Source of the DNA: Corylus avellana
Taxonomy: Eukaryota; Streptophyta; Magnoliopsida; Fagales; Betulaceae
DNA length: 64,000 bases
Direction of reading: 5' to 3'
Assembly (NCBI RefSeq): GCF_901000735.1
Contig: NC_081549.1
Coordinates: forward strand, 7,059,416-7,123,415
Below, piece by piece: positions 47,230-56,742 of this stretch. The position numbers and the translations under genes are program-made. The notes below the pieces were generated by a model. That model was not told the DNA's origin. It searched no databases and saw only the letters and a program-made list of their open reading frames with translations. Position 1 is the stretch's first letter. Each line of letters starts with the position of its first letter.

Positions 47230-47455
47230 GAATGAAGTCTTTTAGTTTTTCCTAAAAGAATCACATGCATGCATGGGATTTAATTTCTTTTACTTAACTA
47301 ATAATGCAAAATTGGTGCCTTTCTAAAGGATATATAAGTTATGGTATTTTATGCTTTTTCCCTTTTTTCTTCATGAAGTTTCATTCTCCCTCCATATTTT
47401 ACAATATTCATGGTCCATGGATCGGTAATTGCTTGAGAGATTAGTGGTGGTATAT

Positions 47456-47578
47456 NNNNNNNNNNNNNNNNNNNNNNNNNNNNNNNNNNNNNNNNNNNNN
47501 NNNNNNNNNNNNNNNNNNNNNNNNNNNNNNNNNNNNNNNNNNNNNNNNNNNNNNNNNNNNNNNNNNNNNNNNNNNNNN
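47456..47578. other. Assembly gap, 123 N
   Basis: A gap whose length is not a round number, so probably size-estimated. Homology with the flanking modules shows that it replaces the part corresponding to about 49645-49905. Confidence 0.9.
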
Positions 47579-48264
47579 TTTACCTTTACCATTTTAGATA
47601 TGTTCGTCTACAACCTACCTAGCTTGTTCGTGTTTGTTCTCTTGGGATGTCTATAGAGTGAAGTTGAGAATCCCCTTAAATTAGACTTCTTAAACTGTCC
47701 AAGACAATAAGAGGGCTCGTAGTCTCTCTCTCTCTCGTTTGAATTTTAGTGAAATTCGAGCAGCCTAATTTTGAAGAATCTCAATCTGGAGCCAAGTTTT
47801 TCTCTAAATGAATTTAACAAATGTCATTGAATTCTTTTTAATGGGCCCAAACCAGCATTAATTTTAGTGAATCCCCTTAAATTAGGTTGCAGGGCTGTAC
47901 TTATAGTCTCCTCTCTTGTCCAAATTTTAAAGAAATTCGAGCAGCCTGCTCTAAATGAATTTAACAAACTTTAATAAATTTTTGTTAATGGGACTGGCAA
48001 CTGTTGGAAATAATCAGTTGTAAATATTTGCTTGGTAACATGTATTGTATAAACTATATATATATATTTATATATATAGCTAGCAGTTTAGATGTCTTAA
48101 ATGCGTTTAGTTATGTGTGTTGAGTAAATCCATTGAATGGGTGTTGGAATAAATACGTACATACCCGATCCACTCATAATTATTTTCATTTCAAACACTT
48201 ACACAAAATTAGCATAAAAACACCCAAACCAAAACCAAATAGTAAACAATTTAATACAATATAT

Positions 48265-48490
48265 TTTAGGATTGCTGGTGCCTTGTCTGCTGATTTTTCC
48301 TTTGTTTGGGTTGTAGAGGGGTTTATTTCCTTTGTGGGATGTTCTGTGTCTTGGGTTATTCTGCTGTTGCTGGAGCAGTTGTTTTGTTCCTCTCTTCAGG
48401 CTGCCTTTTGGGTGTAGTTGAGTTTGCAGTTCTAGTGTAATTGGTTTTGTTATTTTAATTAAATTTTTAATCATCCAATAATAATAATAA
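48265..48490 (+). mobile_element. Retroposed insert with (TAA)n tail
   Basis: Compared with the gene 2 module, extra sequence begins near 48267 (GGATTGCTGGTGCC) and ends in AATCATCCAATAATAATAATAA. A simple (TAA)n tail is typical of RTE-type LINEs and the SINEs they move. The GTTTGGGTTGTAGAGGGG/CTGCCTTTTGGGTGTAG interior is unrecognised. Confidence 0.4.
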
Positions 48491-48604
48491 TACCCGATCA
48501 ACTCATAATTATTTTCGTTTCAAACACATTTCAAGCTCGTACAATTCAGTACGTACCCTTACTTATTTAATATATAAATTCTTACTACGTACCTTTTTCT
48601 CTCA

Positions 48605-48665
48605 TGTTAAAAGTTTCATGCTTATTTCTTGCAGAGGCAATTGCGAAACAAGCCTGAATGGCACT
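48605..48665 (-). pseudogene. Residual 3' end of a third DUF247 gene
   Basis: CATGTTAAAAGTTTCATGC...TTGCAGAGGCAATTGCGAAACAAGCC aligns with the stop-codon end of gene 2 (CATGTTAAGTTTTATGG...TTGCAGAAGTCATCGCAGGGGCC at 51970). On the minus strand it reads about CLCKK then stop, compared with DFCKLKLP in gene 2. Beyond about 48665 the homology ends, so almost the whole gene is gone. Confidence 0.55.
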
Positions 48666-48907
48666 TGGAGAAAGTGAGAGCACTACTGAGTAAAAGATAG
48701 TAATGATATTCCAGTGGCGGCTGAAATACTTGTAAAATAATTTAGCTAATTAACGTTTTTTTATGTCATTTTATTCATAGTTCTAGGGAGTTTGACGAGG
48801 CCAGGACATTCTTTCACCCTTTATTAAAGTAATGACGTTGGTGTTTTATATAGAAATATACATTGTGAGCTTACGAATATTACATGTAAGTAGCTTTATT
48901 TAGACAC

Positions 48908-49255
48908 TGTTGATGATACAAAATATCTCCCAAGGCTCAAATAATTAAGGAGCCCACTCCAAATAAAAGGCCCATAGCTCACTAAGTCATTAAGCCCAAG
49001 CCCCTGCAATCCTGGCACAGTCGCCTAGTCTAGATATATGATATACGATACATGTAATTTCCTAATCTTCGGTTAAAACCACTCCAAATCAAGGGAGTCG
49101 AGTAAGAGTACCATGACTCACTCACAGCTTCTATAAAACTAGGAGTCAACAAACGATACAAATACGGTGAATTTTATTATTGACTATTCTCGGTTATTAT
49201 TATTTCTCTATTTCATTACTCTTATCTTAATCAAGTTCTCACTCAGGCATCAACA
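48908..49255 (+). mobile_element. LTR fragment with primer-binding-site remnant
   Basis: TGTTGATGATAC... to ...GGCATCAACA: perfect 8-bp inverted ends TGTTGATG/CATCAACA. TATAAAAC promoter-like word at 49133. The following CTGAGGTGGTATGACCGCCAC (49257) resembles a degenerate PBS region. The internal part ends by about 49345. It is inserted in the 5' side of the lost DUF247 copy. Confidence 0.5.
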
Positions 49256-49399
49256 TCTGAGGTGGTATGACCGCCACACCCCCCACTTCGCGGTCTACCA
49301 CTACTGATTCATTTTTATTCTTAGCAGGCTTTGGCATCGATTAATTAAGTATTAATTAATTAGCTGTTTTGCGATTAAGCTATTAATTTGTTTATGATG

Positions 49400-50296
49400 T
49401 TTTTTATATTTGCATCAATCTGGAGAATGTTTCCGAGAATGAAGTAGTCTTTTATAGTTTTACCAAAAGTAGGAATTCGCTCTCATGAAACATGCATGGG
49501 ATTTAATTTCTTTTACTTAATTAATTATAATGCAAAATTTGATGCTTTTGATCCCTTTTTTCTTCATGAAGTTCCATTCTCCGGTCCTCCATATTTTTAA
49601 AACATGCATGGTCCATGGTGTTGCTTGAGAGATTAGAGGTGGTATCTTGCAGTTCAAAGATGCCTGTGTGCATGTGGCTGTTTTAAAAATGACCTATCCT
49701 CTTCACCCTTTTGCTTTAGCTCACATAATAAATAATATTGCCGCTTCCTTTTCTTGGAATCCATTTTTCACTTTGCACCACTTTTTATAATTGGCTGTAA
49801 GCCATGTAACTATCTTCATCAGCAGTAAACAAAACTCTTAAATCGATTAGTTAACCATTCTAGACATGGTCAAGAAAAGTAACAAACTTGCATGGTTTAC
49901 TTTTACCATTTTAGATGATATGTTCGTCTGCAACCTAGTTTGTGTTTGTCCTCTTGGGATGTCCGAAGGTGAGTTATTCCCTAAATGAATTTAACAAACT
50001 TTAATAAACTCCTTTTAATGGGACCAAACCAGCATATATATCTAATCCAACAAATGAAAATGATAACTATTCCAGTGTCTAGGATATAAATCATTTGGAA
50101 TAAATGTTGATTTTATATTCTCTAAATCAAGTGATTTAGATAATATTTGTTAATCTGATTTAAGAGATATGTTTGAATTTAAAATATTTTAAATTACATA
50201 TAAAGCTCTATAAATAAGATATAGCCTATAATGGCTCTAACTGTCTCTTTCATATCTTATTATTGTTATTCCGCATTATGTGTTAATTTCTACATC
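49400..50296. repeat. Downstream module of DUF247 gene 2
   Basis: Most complete version of the array module (landmarks at 49420, 49622, 49757, 49913). No coding sequence. Confidence 0.7.
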
Positions 50297-51511
50297 CAGT
50301 TTGACGAATTGATCATTATTCAGATAGCTAGTTTGAAATAATCAGTTGTAAATCTTTGCTTGGTAATTAACATGTATTGTATAAACTATAGCTAGTTTAG
50401 ATGTCTTACATGCGTTTAGTAATATTTATGTACGTACGTGTTGAGTAATTAAATCCATTGAATGGGTGTTGGAAATAATGCATACATACCCCGATCCACT
50501 CATAATTATTTTCATTTCAAATATATTACACAAAATTAGCATAAAAACACCCAAAGCAAAACCAATACCAAAGTAAACAAATTAATACAATATATTGTAG
50601 ATGCACTTGGAATGAACAAAAAACCAAATTCTTACTACATACCTTCTCCGGCCACCATGTTAAGTTTTATGGTAATTTGAGCTTGCAGAAGTCATCGCAG
50701 GGGCCAGGGGGAGAGTCGACTGCGTACCAAGTCTGAGTGGCAGTTAGACCAAGTCGCAATAATACACCCAAGAAAGCAATGATAGTCCATGGGCTGCTGA
50801 AATGATCATGAAGGACTTGAGCCATCCATGTCATCCAACTGTTTTCGTAGTACCCCTGAACCTGGATTTTGACATCCTTATACGCTTCGGCGTTAGGCAC
50901 CAAGTCGGTGCCTATCGCATTGAAGAGGTCAGCCACTTCTTGATCGCTGCCGAGGAAGTTGAGGAGTATGCGTGCCTTCCTCAGATCTTTGACATCATTG
51001 GCTTCATCGATGAGTGAATCTAGGAAGGATATATAAGAGCTGATGCCAAAGTCGTTCTCGAAATCCAAGCACATTTCATAAGCTATCAAGTTCATGAACT
51101 TGGGGCCGGTTGAGTCGTCCACTGTAATTGGAGGAAGCCAAAGGTATCCCGGGTAGAAACCAAATCGTCTAGTGAAACATATGTTTCTCAAGTAACTATT
51201 CTTCTTGCTACGTTTCAAATGGATTCCTGCTACTTTCAGCTCCTGCACATTCCGATACGATTGCCAATCTGGGTCGCGTTGATGTGTGAATGGACATCTA
51301 CGAGATGAGTTGGTGGGTTTCGGGTGTGGCAGGGGACCCAAGAGTGTTGTTCTCAGAAGGTCAAGAAGATGGGTTGGGTCTGTTTCTTCTTGTTTTAGTT
51401 GCGGCTTCGTTTGCTGATAAGTAACGTTTTGAATGTAACTTTGAATCGACTCACTCAACTCAGTTTCATTCCCGCTCAAGCTCATCAATAACTTGAGGAG
51501 ACCATAGGGGA
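50297..51511. repeat. Exact duplicate of 51612-52826 ending at a gap
   Basis: All words checked along 1215 bp are identical to 51612-52826 at a constant offset of 1315, with no difference seen. It ends at the last base before the 100 N, and its partner starts at the first base after them. This is what an unmerged contig overlap looks like. Confidence 0.9.
50667..51511 (-). pseudogene. Truncated DUF247 copy (probable assembly artefact)
   Basis: C-terminal 281 codons or so of gene 2, identical in sequence, cut at the gap after ...GLLKLLMSLSG. It should not be counted as a third gene or as a biological pseudogene unless reads spanning the gap prove a real tandem copy. Confidence 0.85.
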
Positions 51512-51611
51512 NNNNNNNNNNNNNNNNNNNNNNNNNNNNNNNNNNNNNNNNNNNNNNNNNNNNNNNNNNNNNNNNNNNNNNNNNNNNNNNNNNNNNNNNN
51601 NNNNNNNNNNN
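51512..51611. other. Assembly gap, 100 N
   Basis: Flanked by the two identical 1215-bp stretches. If they are one locus, the true gap length is negative (overlap). Confidence 0.95.
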
Positions 51612-51981
51612 CAGTTTGACGAATTGATCATTATTCAGATAGCTAGTTTGAAATAATCAGTTGTAAATCTTTGCTTGGTAATTAACATGTATTGTATAAA
51701 CTATAGCTAGTTTAGATGTCTTACATGCGTTTAGTAATATTTATGTACGTACGTGTTGAGTAATTAAATCCATTGAATGGGTGTTGGAAATAATGCATAC
51801 ATACCCCGATCCACTCATAATTATTTTCATTTCAAATATATTACACAAAATTAGCATAAAAACACCCAAAGCAAAACCAATACCAAAGTAAACAAATTAA
51901 TACAATATATTGTAGATGCACTTGGAATGAACAAAAAACCAAATTCTTACTACATACCTTCTCCGGCCACCATGTTAAGTT

Positions 51982-53403
51982 TTATGGTAATTTGAGCTTG
52001 CAGAAGTCATCGCAGGGGCCAGGGGGAGAGTCGACTGCGTACCAAGTCTGAGTGGCAGTTAGACCAAGTCGCAATAATACACCCAAGAAAGCAATGATAG
52101 TCCATGGGCTGCTGAAATGATCATGAAGGACTTGAGCCATCCATGTCATCCAACTGTTTTCGTAGTACCCCTGAACCTGGATTTTGACATCCTTATACGC
52201 TTCGGCGTTAGGCACCAAGTCGGTGCCTATCGCATTGAAGAGGTCAGCCACTTCTTGATCGCTGCCGAGGAAGTTGAGGAGTATGCGTGCCTTCCTCAGA
52301 TCTTTGACATCATTGGCTTCATCGATGAGTGAATCTAGGAAGGATATATAAGAGCTGATGCCAAAGTCGTTCTCGAAATCCAAGCACATTTCATAAGCTA
52401 TCAAGTTCATGAACTTGGGGCCGGTTGAGTCGTCCACTGTAATTGGAGGAAGCCAAAGGTATCCCGGGTAGAAACCAAATCGTCTAGTGAAACATATGTT
52501 TCTCAAGTAACTATTCTTCTTGCTACGTTTCAAATGGATTCCTGCTACTTTCAGCTCCTGCACATTCCGATACGATTGCCAATCTGGGTCGCGTTGATGT
52601 GTGAATGGACATCTACGAGATGAGTTGGTGGGTTTCGGGTGTGGCAGGGGACCCAAGAGTGTTGTTCTCAGAAGGTCAAGAAGATGGGTTGGGTCTGTTT
52701 CTTCTTGTTTTAGTTGCGGCTTCGTTTGCTGATAAGTAACGTTTTGAATGTAACTTTGAATCGACTCACTCAACTCAGTTTCATTCCCGCTCAAGCTCAT
52801 CAATAACTTGAGGAGACCATAGGGGACTTGGTTCTCCAACAAGAACAAATCCTGTTGAGCGAAGGCTACGCTGTCGTCTTTTATATTCAACTCTACGAAC
52901 TTGTTTTTTGCAGCGCAGAATATGTACTGTAGTATTGCGCAGCCGTCCACGAACAACATCCAGGCGAGAGCCTTGTCATCATATTTCTTCGTCACCTCCT
53001 CCTCGAAGCATTCTCTCAGTTGCTTGATTTCCTTTGCGACCTTGTATAAAAGATTTATACCCTTCTCGCAACCTTGGACGAACTCATAGGCCAATTTAAG
53101 CTTGTACTTTTCTCCTAGCTGGTACTTTGTGTTGCCATGATGGATAGGACCGAGCGACGCCACTCTTGGCTCAAAGTACTTGATGAAATGCTTGTGATCT
53201 CGCAGCAAGAATATAACCTTCTGTATTTTTGCTGGTGGGCGGTTGGTTCCAAGGGCTTCCACCGCTCTCATTTGGTCTCCTTCTGCCATAAAATTTATAT
53301 ACCTTTCCTCCAACTCCATGTTAATGGCAGGCTGGTCGTGGCCGCTGCTTCCTTCACCATCTTCTATCTTGTCAATGGGAACAATAATATGCTGATCATC
53401 CAT
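51982..53403 (-). CDS. DUF247 (UPF0481) plant protein, gene 2
   Basis: Single exon, ATG 53403 to TAA 51982, 473 residues, a usual length for the family. Landmarks: QKVIFLLRDHKHF (61-73), EPRVASLGPIHHG (78-90), LAWMLFVDGCAILQYIF (146-162), DLFLLENQVPYGLL (185-198), LLDLLRTTLLG (241-251), STGPKFMNLIAYEMC (326-340), LGSDQEVADLFNAIGTDL (379-396), and a single C-terminal membrane segment (433-456, WTIIAFLGVLLRLGLTATQT). Such proteins are thought to be anchored by this C-terminal helix; molecular function is unknown. It is a tandem paralogue of gene 1 at about 6.5 kb, same strand, with related promoter and 3' flanks. The N-terminal 50 residues differ most between the two, apart from GEGSS and a GHDQP/SHDRP motif. 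Confidence 0.92.
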   Translation of the reverse strand: MDDQHIIVPIDKIEDGEGSSGHDQPAINMELEERYINFMAEGDQMRAVEALGTNRPPAKIQKVIFLLRDHKHFIKYFEPRVASLGPIHHGNTKYQLGEKYKLKLAYEFVQGCEKGINLLYKVAKEIKQLRECFEEEVTKKYDDKALAWMLFVDGCAILQYIFCAAKNKFVELNIKDDSVAFAQQDLFLLENQVPYGLLKLLMSLSGNETELSESIQSYIQNVTYQQTKPQLKQEETDPTHLLDLLRTTLLGPLPHPKPTNSSRRCPFTHQRDPDWQSYRNVQELKVAGIHLKRSKKNSYLRNICFTRRFGFYPGYLWLPPITVDDSTGPKFMNLIAYEMCLDFENDFGISSYISFLDSLIDEANDVKDLRKARILLNFLGSDQEVADLFNAIGTDLVPNAEAYKDVKIQVQGYYENSWMTWMAQVLHDHFSSPWTIIAFLGVLLRLGLTATQTWYAVDSPPGPCDDFCKLKLP

Positions 53404-54900
53404 TCGGGGGGTTGTAGCAAGTTTGTACCCAACAAGGCAATTAAATCTGGTGATATTGCTTGCCCTGTCCTACCATTTAATTCATATATATATACTTGAT
53501 AGTACTTTGGAAGCTTTAGCTTGAGAAATTATAGGCAGTTGCTTTCATTCGAATGTTTAAGCTTAGCTGGGAATTAAATATTGGCACTTTTATGAAACAA
53601 CTATATCTAATTTTGACTATAAAATAGCAAGAGTGGAATCTAATCAACAAGATTTGTTGAAAAATGTAGAGAAATAGGAACTTGCTTTTGGCTTTCATTA
53701 AACAATTATATGTTCTGAATAAACTACTGATTGTCATGACTTTGTCTTTTCTATCGAGCAAGATTGGTATCAAATACAAGGTAATTTCATTCATGGACCT
53801 GATCTTTGCTTTATCCTAATTATCTAGTAATATATACCCAGTTGGCATCATCTTTTCCCAGAAAAGGAGAAAAGTGTATTGTAATTTAATGGAACTGGTC
53901 TTTGCTTTTATCCTATTCTAGTAATATATCCCTAGTTGGCATCATCTTTTCCCATAAAAGGAGAAAATTGTATTGAACCATACCTCATGCTTTGAGGCTT
54001 TGAGGAACGTTATATTTAATTAGTTATGTTTTGTCGGTTTTATCTTTATTCTGTGCATCTGAATAAGATTATTGCCTCAGTCCCTTCCATGATTGGGGGG
54101 TTGTGACATTGCAGTAAATGCATATGCAATGATATTAACAGTGGAAAAGGAGAAATGGCGCACCTTAATAATTACAATAATGTTATACTTAACACCACAA
54201 TCACACTACGTTAACATGAGCTTAGATTTTTTTTATTTTTTTATTTTAACAATGGCTGATCTGAAGGCTACTAACCTATGTCACGTCAGCATAATGTGAT
54301 TATGGTGTGAATAATAGCATTTCTCTAACAATTATGATTCTAAAGAGTCTGTCTTTATCTTTACTATTGAAAGTAAAAAAAACATGATAGGTTCCTTATA
54401 AAACCTCTCTTAACTCGTGGTCCATCCAACCAAAGATGGGGAGGAGACAAGAAGGTTCCCAATGGAAAGTGAGCCCCTCCAAAGAAAACATTGTCAATCA
54501 GGCCAGCTAAAAATTGTTTGATTCGGAGTATTCCAAGTGTGAGGGAAAATAATTCCCTTATTCCATTATGGGTGTATTATGTCATCGAGAAAGAACTTCA
54601 TGATTATTGTCCTAAAATATTGCTTCTATGGTCTCCCATAAAGGTGTTTTCATTTAGAAAACTACTTGTTGGAAACTAAACAAATCAAAACGTGAGAGTT
54701 TATTTTATTTTATTTTATTTTTTTTTTTCTAAATGGTAGAAGTTATAAGTTCTTTTAATTAATAAGGGACTTTAGTTTTTCTAAATTCATGTGTTTATTT
54801 AATTCTCAACAGAAGTCTTAACTTAGAGATAAGTTTTTGTTATTTATTACAATAAATATGGAGAAGTAAAAGTCTTGTAAGTTAGCCTTGTAATTTATTG
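53404..54900. other. Upstream region of DUF247 gene 2; no gene
   Basis: A diverged direct repeat at about 53799-53976 (TAGTAATATAT, CAGTTGGCATCATCTTTTCCCA, AAAAGGAGAAAA twice, about 97 bp apart) matches one unit upstream of gene 1. The rest is AT-rich without exons. Confidence 0.5.
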
Positions 54901-55236
54901 TGCCATTAGCCATTTAATCAAAGCATTATTAGATCGATACTTTATACTTAGAAAACGTATATCACATGATCTTAGATCTAAGATAATATTATTATAATAA
55001 TATGAATTGTGATTTGTGAGATAATATGATCATATAATTTAAATATGAGTGTATGACCATTAGATTATTAGCAATTTAGGACTTAGGTGTTTGAGCATTA
55101 CAATTAGATAATAAGTTCAATTCAAAAAAAAGATAATAAGTTAATATGATAATAATTTAAATCATTAATCATATGATATAATTTAATGAGATCATATGAT
55201 TATATAATATCAAATTAAGTAATTGACATTGGATTC
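54901..55236. other. AT-rich sequence, no gene seen
   Basis: Many ATATGAT/ATCATAT words and short imperfect repeats (GATCATATGATTATATAAT); possibly a degenerate MITE, with no clear ends. Confidence 0.3.
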
Positions 55237-55244
55237 AACAATGT

Positions 55245-55353
55245 CCCTAAGGGGTAGCTCAATTGGCTGTGTACCACGCCTCATGAAGCGGAGGTCACTA
55301 GTTCGAACTCCCCACCCCCCTTCCCTTGTGTGGACATGTCAAAAAAAAAAAAA
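55245..55353 (+). mobile_element. Short SINE, family A, with 8-bp target duplication
   Basis: GGGGTAGCTCAATTGG (box A TAGCTCAATTGG), ATGAAGCGGAGGTCACTAG, box B AGTTCGAACTCCCC, GTGTGGACATGTC, then an A-run. AACAATGT flanks it on both sides (55237-55244 and 55354-55361). The Pol III boxes are better preserved than in the copy at 22406-22518. About 109 bp long, so a very short SINE; not a functional tRNA since there is no CCA-stem pairing or plausible anticodon arm. Confidence 0.85.
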
Positions 55354-55449
55354 AACAATGTGTTATTTATAACCACAATTAAAGTATTAATATAATTTAA
55401 GTTGGCCTCTTGAGCCGTTTAAGAGTACTTGAAGTTTAAATTTATATAG

Positions 55450-56026
55450 CAATAAAAAAAACATTAAATATAAGAGTCAAGCTCAGCTCGACTTATTTAT
55501 AAGCTCGAGCTCGATTTTTTTGCTTGTCTTTGAGCTCGAGCTCAAAGAAAATTTAAACGAGCCGAGCCCGAACAAGGAAAGTTCGCTCAAGCTTGGCTTG
55601 TTTACACCCTCAATTAATTTATTGACATAAAAAAAAAAAAAAAAAAAAAAGAAGAAGAAGCCCATATGGGTTTAGACCCAACCCAATCAAATGAAAAAAA
55701 TTACAAAAATGCAATTCACATAATGCTCGCCCCACATTACCTGCCCCATCGGCACCCGCCCTGCAAACACGATACCCGGTGGATAATGGTCTCTATAGCC
55801 GGGTAACTAGTATAAATTCTAAAACCAGCATGTTGCCGGCCGGGTGTCCACCCCTAAGTGTGTAGCCCAAATCCAATACTAGGATATCTAGGTTTGATTG
55901 TTTGAAGTAATATGTACTAATGCATACGGTGTAGAAAAAACTAGTCAAATAATGAGTACTTGTTACAATGGCAGCTAGGAATGAAATAGCGATTTTAGCA
56001 TTTGGAAAATTACTAACTGCTAACCA

Positions 56027-56064
<38 letters not shown>

Positions 56065-56330
56065 GATGTCATTTTGGTGTTTAAATATATAAAAAACCAT
56101 ATAAAACTCTAAAAACAACGTCGTATGTAGTAGGATATTACTATAGAAATAATGTCGTTTTTTTTTTTTAATTATTATTTTCTCTTTTTTCCTTTTAAAA
56201 AGCGGTTAGCGGTGCGGTCTGACGGTTAGCAAAGACGGTTATCCAATTTTACTAACTGTCCAGACAATTGCGATTATTGATTTTAGTTGATTACCGCTAA
56301 CCGTAATTACATTGTCACCCCTAATTGACT
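55450..56330. mobile_element. Cluster of hAT-type MITE pieces
   Basis: Three terminus types follow one another: GAGCTCGAGCTCG and GAGCCGAGCCCGAAC ending GTTTACACCCTC (55480-55612); GGGTTTAGACCCAACCC to GCCGGGTGTCCACCCCTAAG (55668-55858); and GCGGTTAGCGGTGCGG to ACCGCTAACCGTAATTACATTGTCACCCC (56200-56322), related to the element at window start. (TA)n at 56031-56062. No coding frames. Confidence 0.5.
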
Positions 56331-56742
56331 GCATGTAATAAGACGCCTTAAAAGTGGCCTAAATATGAAGCCAAAACATAGTTTGATCCAGTGACAAGAC
56401 AATTCAAACTAGAGGCAACATGCCAATCTGGGATTGAGAAAGTTAAAAGTTTGACTTAATTATCATGTGATTGTTGGGTTCTGCGTTTCCAATTAACCAA
56501 AAGTAAGAATAAAAGACTCATGCAAATAATGAATCTCAAACTATGAGGATGCAGTCAACTAGTATATGGACATGAATCTTAGATCAGTTTCAACTCAATT
56601 AATCATTGAGTATGGTTTGATGATCATTATCTGAATCATAAAATACAAAATGTAAGAACAAAAACAGCCATACAAATGCATTTATTTTGATAGAAATGCT
56701 CTTAATAGTATTCCGGAATTGAAGTTAAGCTGTAACTGCTAT
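56331..56742. other. 3' flank of the SPP gene
   Basis: AT-rich sequence downstream of the SPP stop; the last 100-150 bp are probably its 3'-UTR. No other gene seen. Confidence 0.4.

Larger units (their letters stand above)
47230..48604. repeat. Downstream module of a lost middle DUF247 copy
   Basis: GGAGAATGTTTCCGAGAATGAAGT (47215), CATGCATGGGATTTAATTTC (47268), TTGCTTGAGAGATTAGTGGTGG (47431), TAGATATGTTCGTCTACAACC (47595) and CCCGATCCACTCATAATTATTTTC (48164) follow in the same order as in the gene 2 module (49420-50520). The module is cut by the 123-N gap and by a retroposed insertion at 48265-48490. Confidence 0.75.

Noticed and set aside
50667..51488. Independent third DUF247 gene
   Set aside because: Identical to gene 2 and cut at a 100-N gap; best explained as contig overlap.
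53800..53976. CRISPR-like direct repeats
   Set aside because: Only two diverged units about 97 bp apart in a plant promoter region; a local duplication.
55245..55330. tRNA gene
   Set aside because: Box A and box B are present, but the ends do not pair as an acceptor stem, an A-run follows, and target duplications flank it: it is a SINE.
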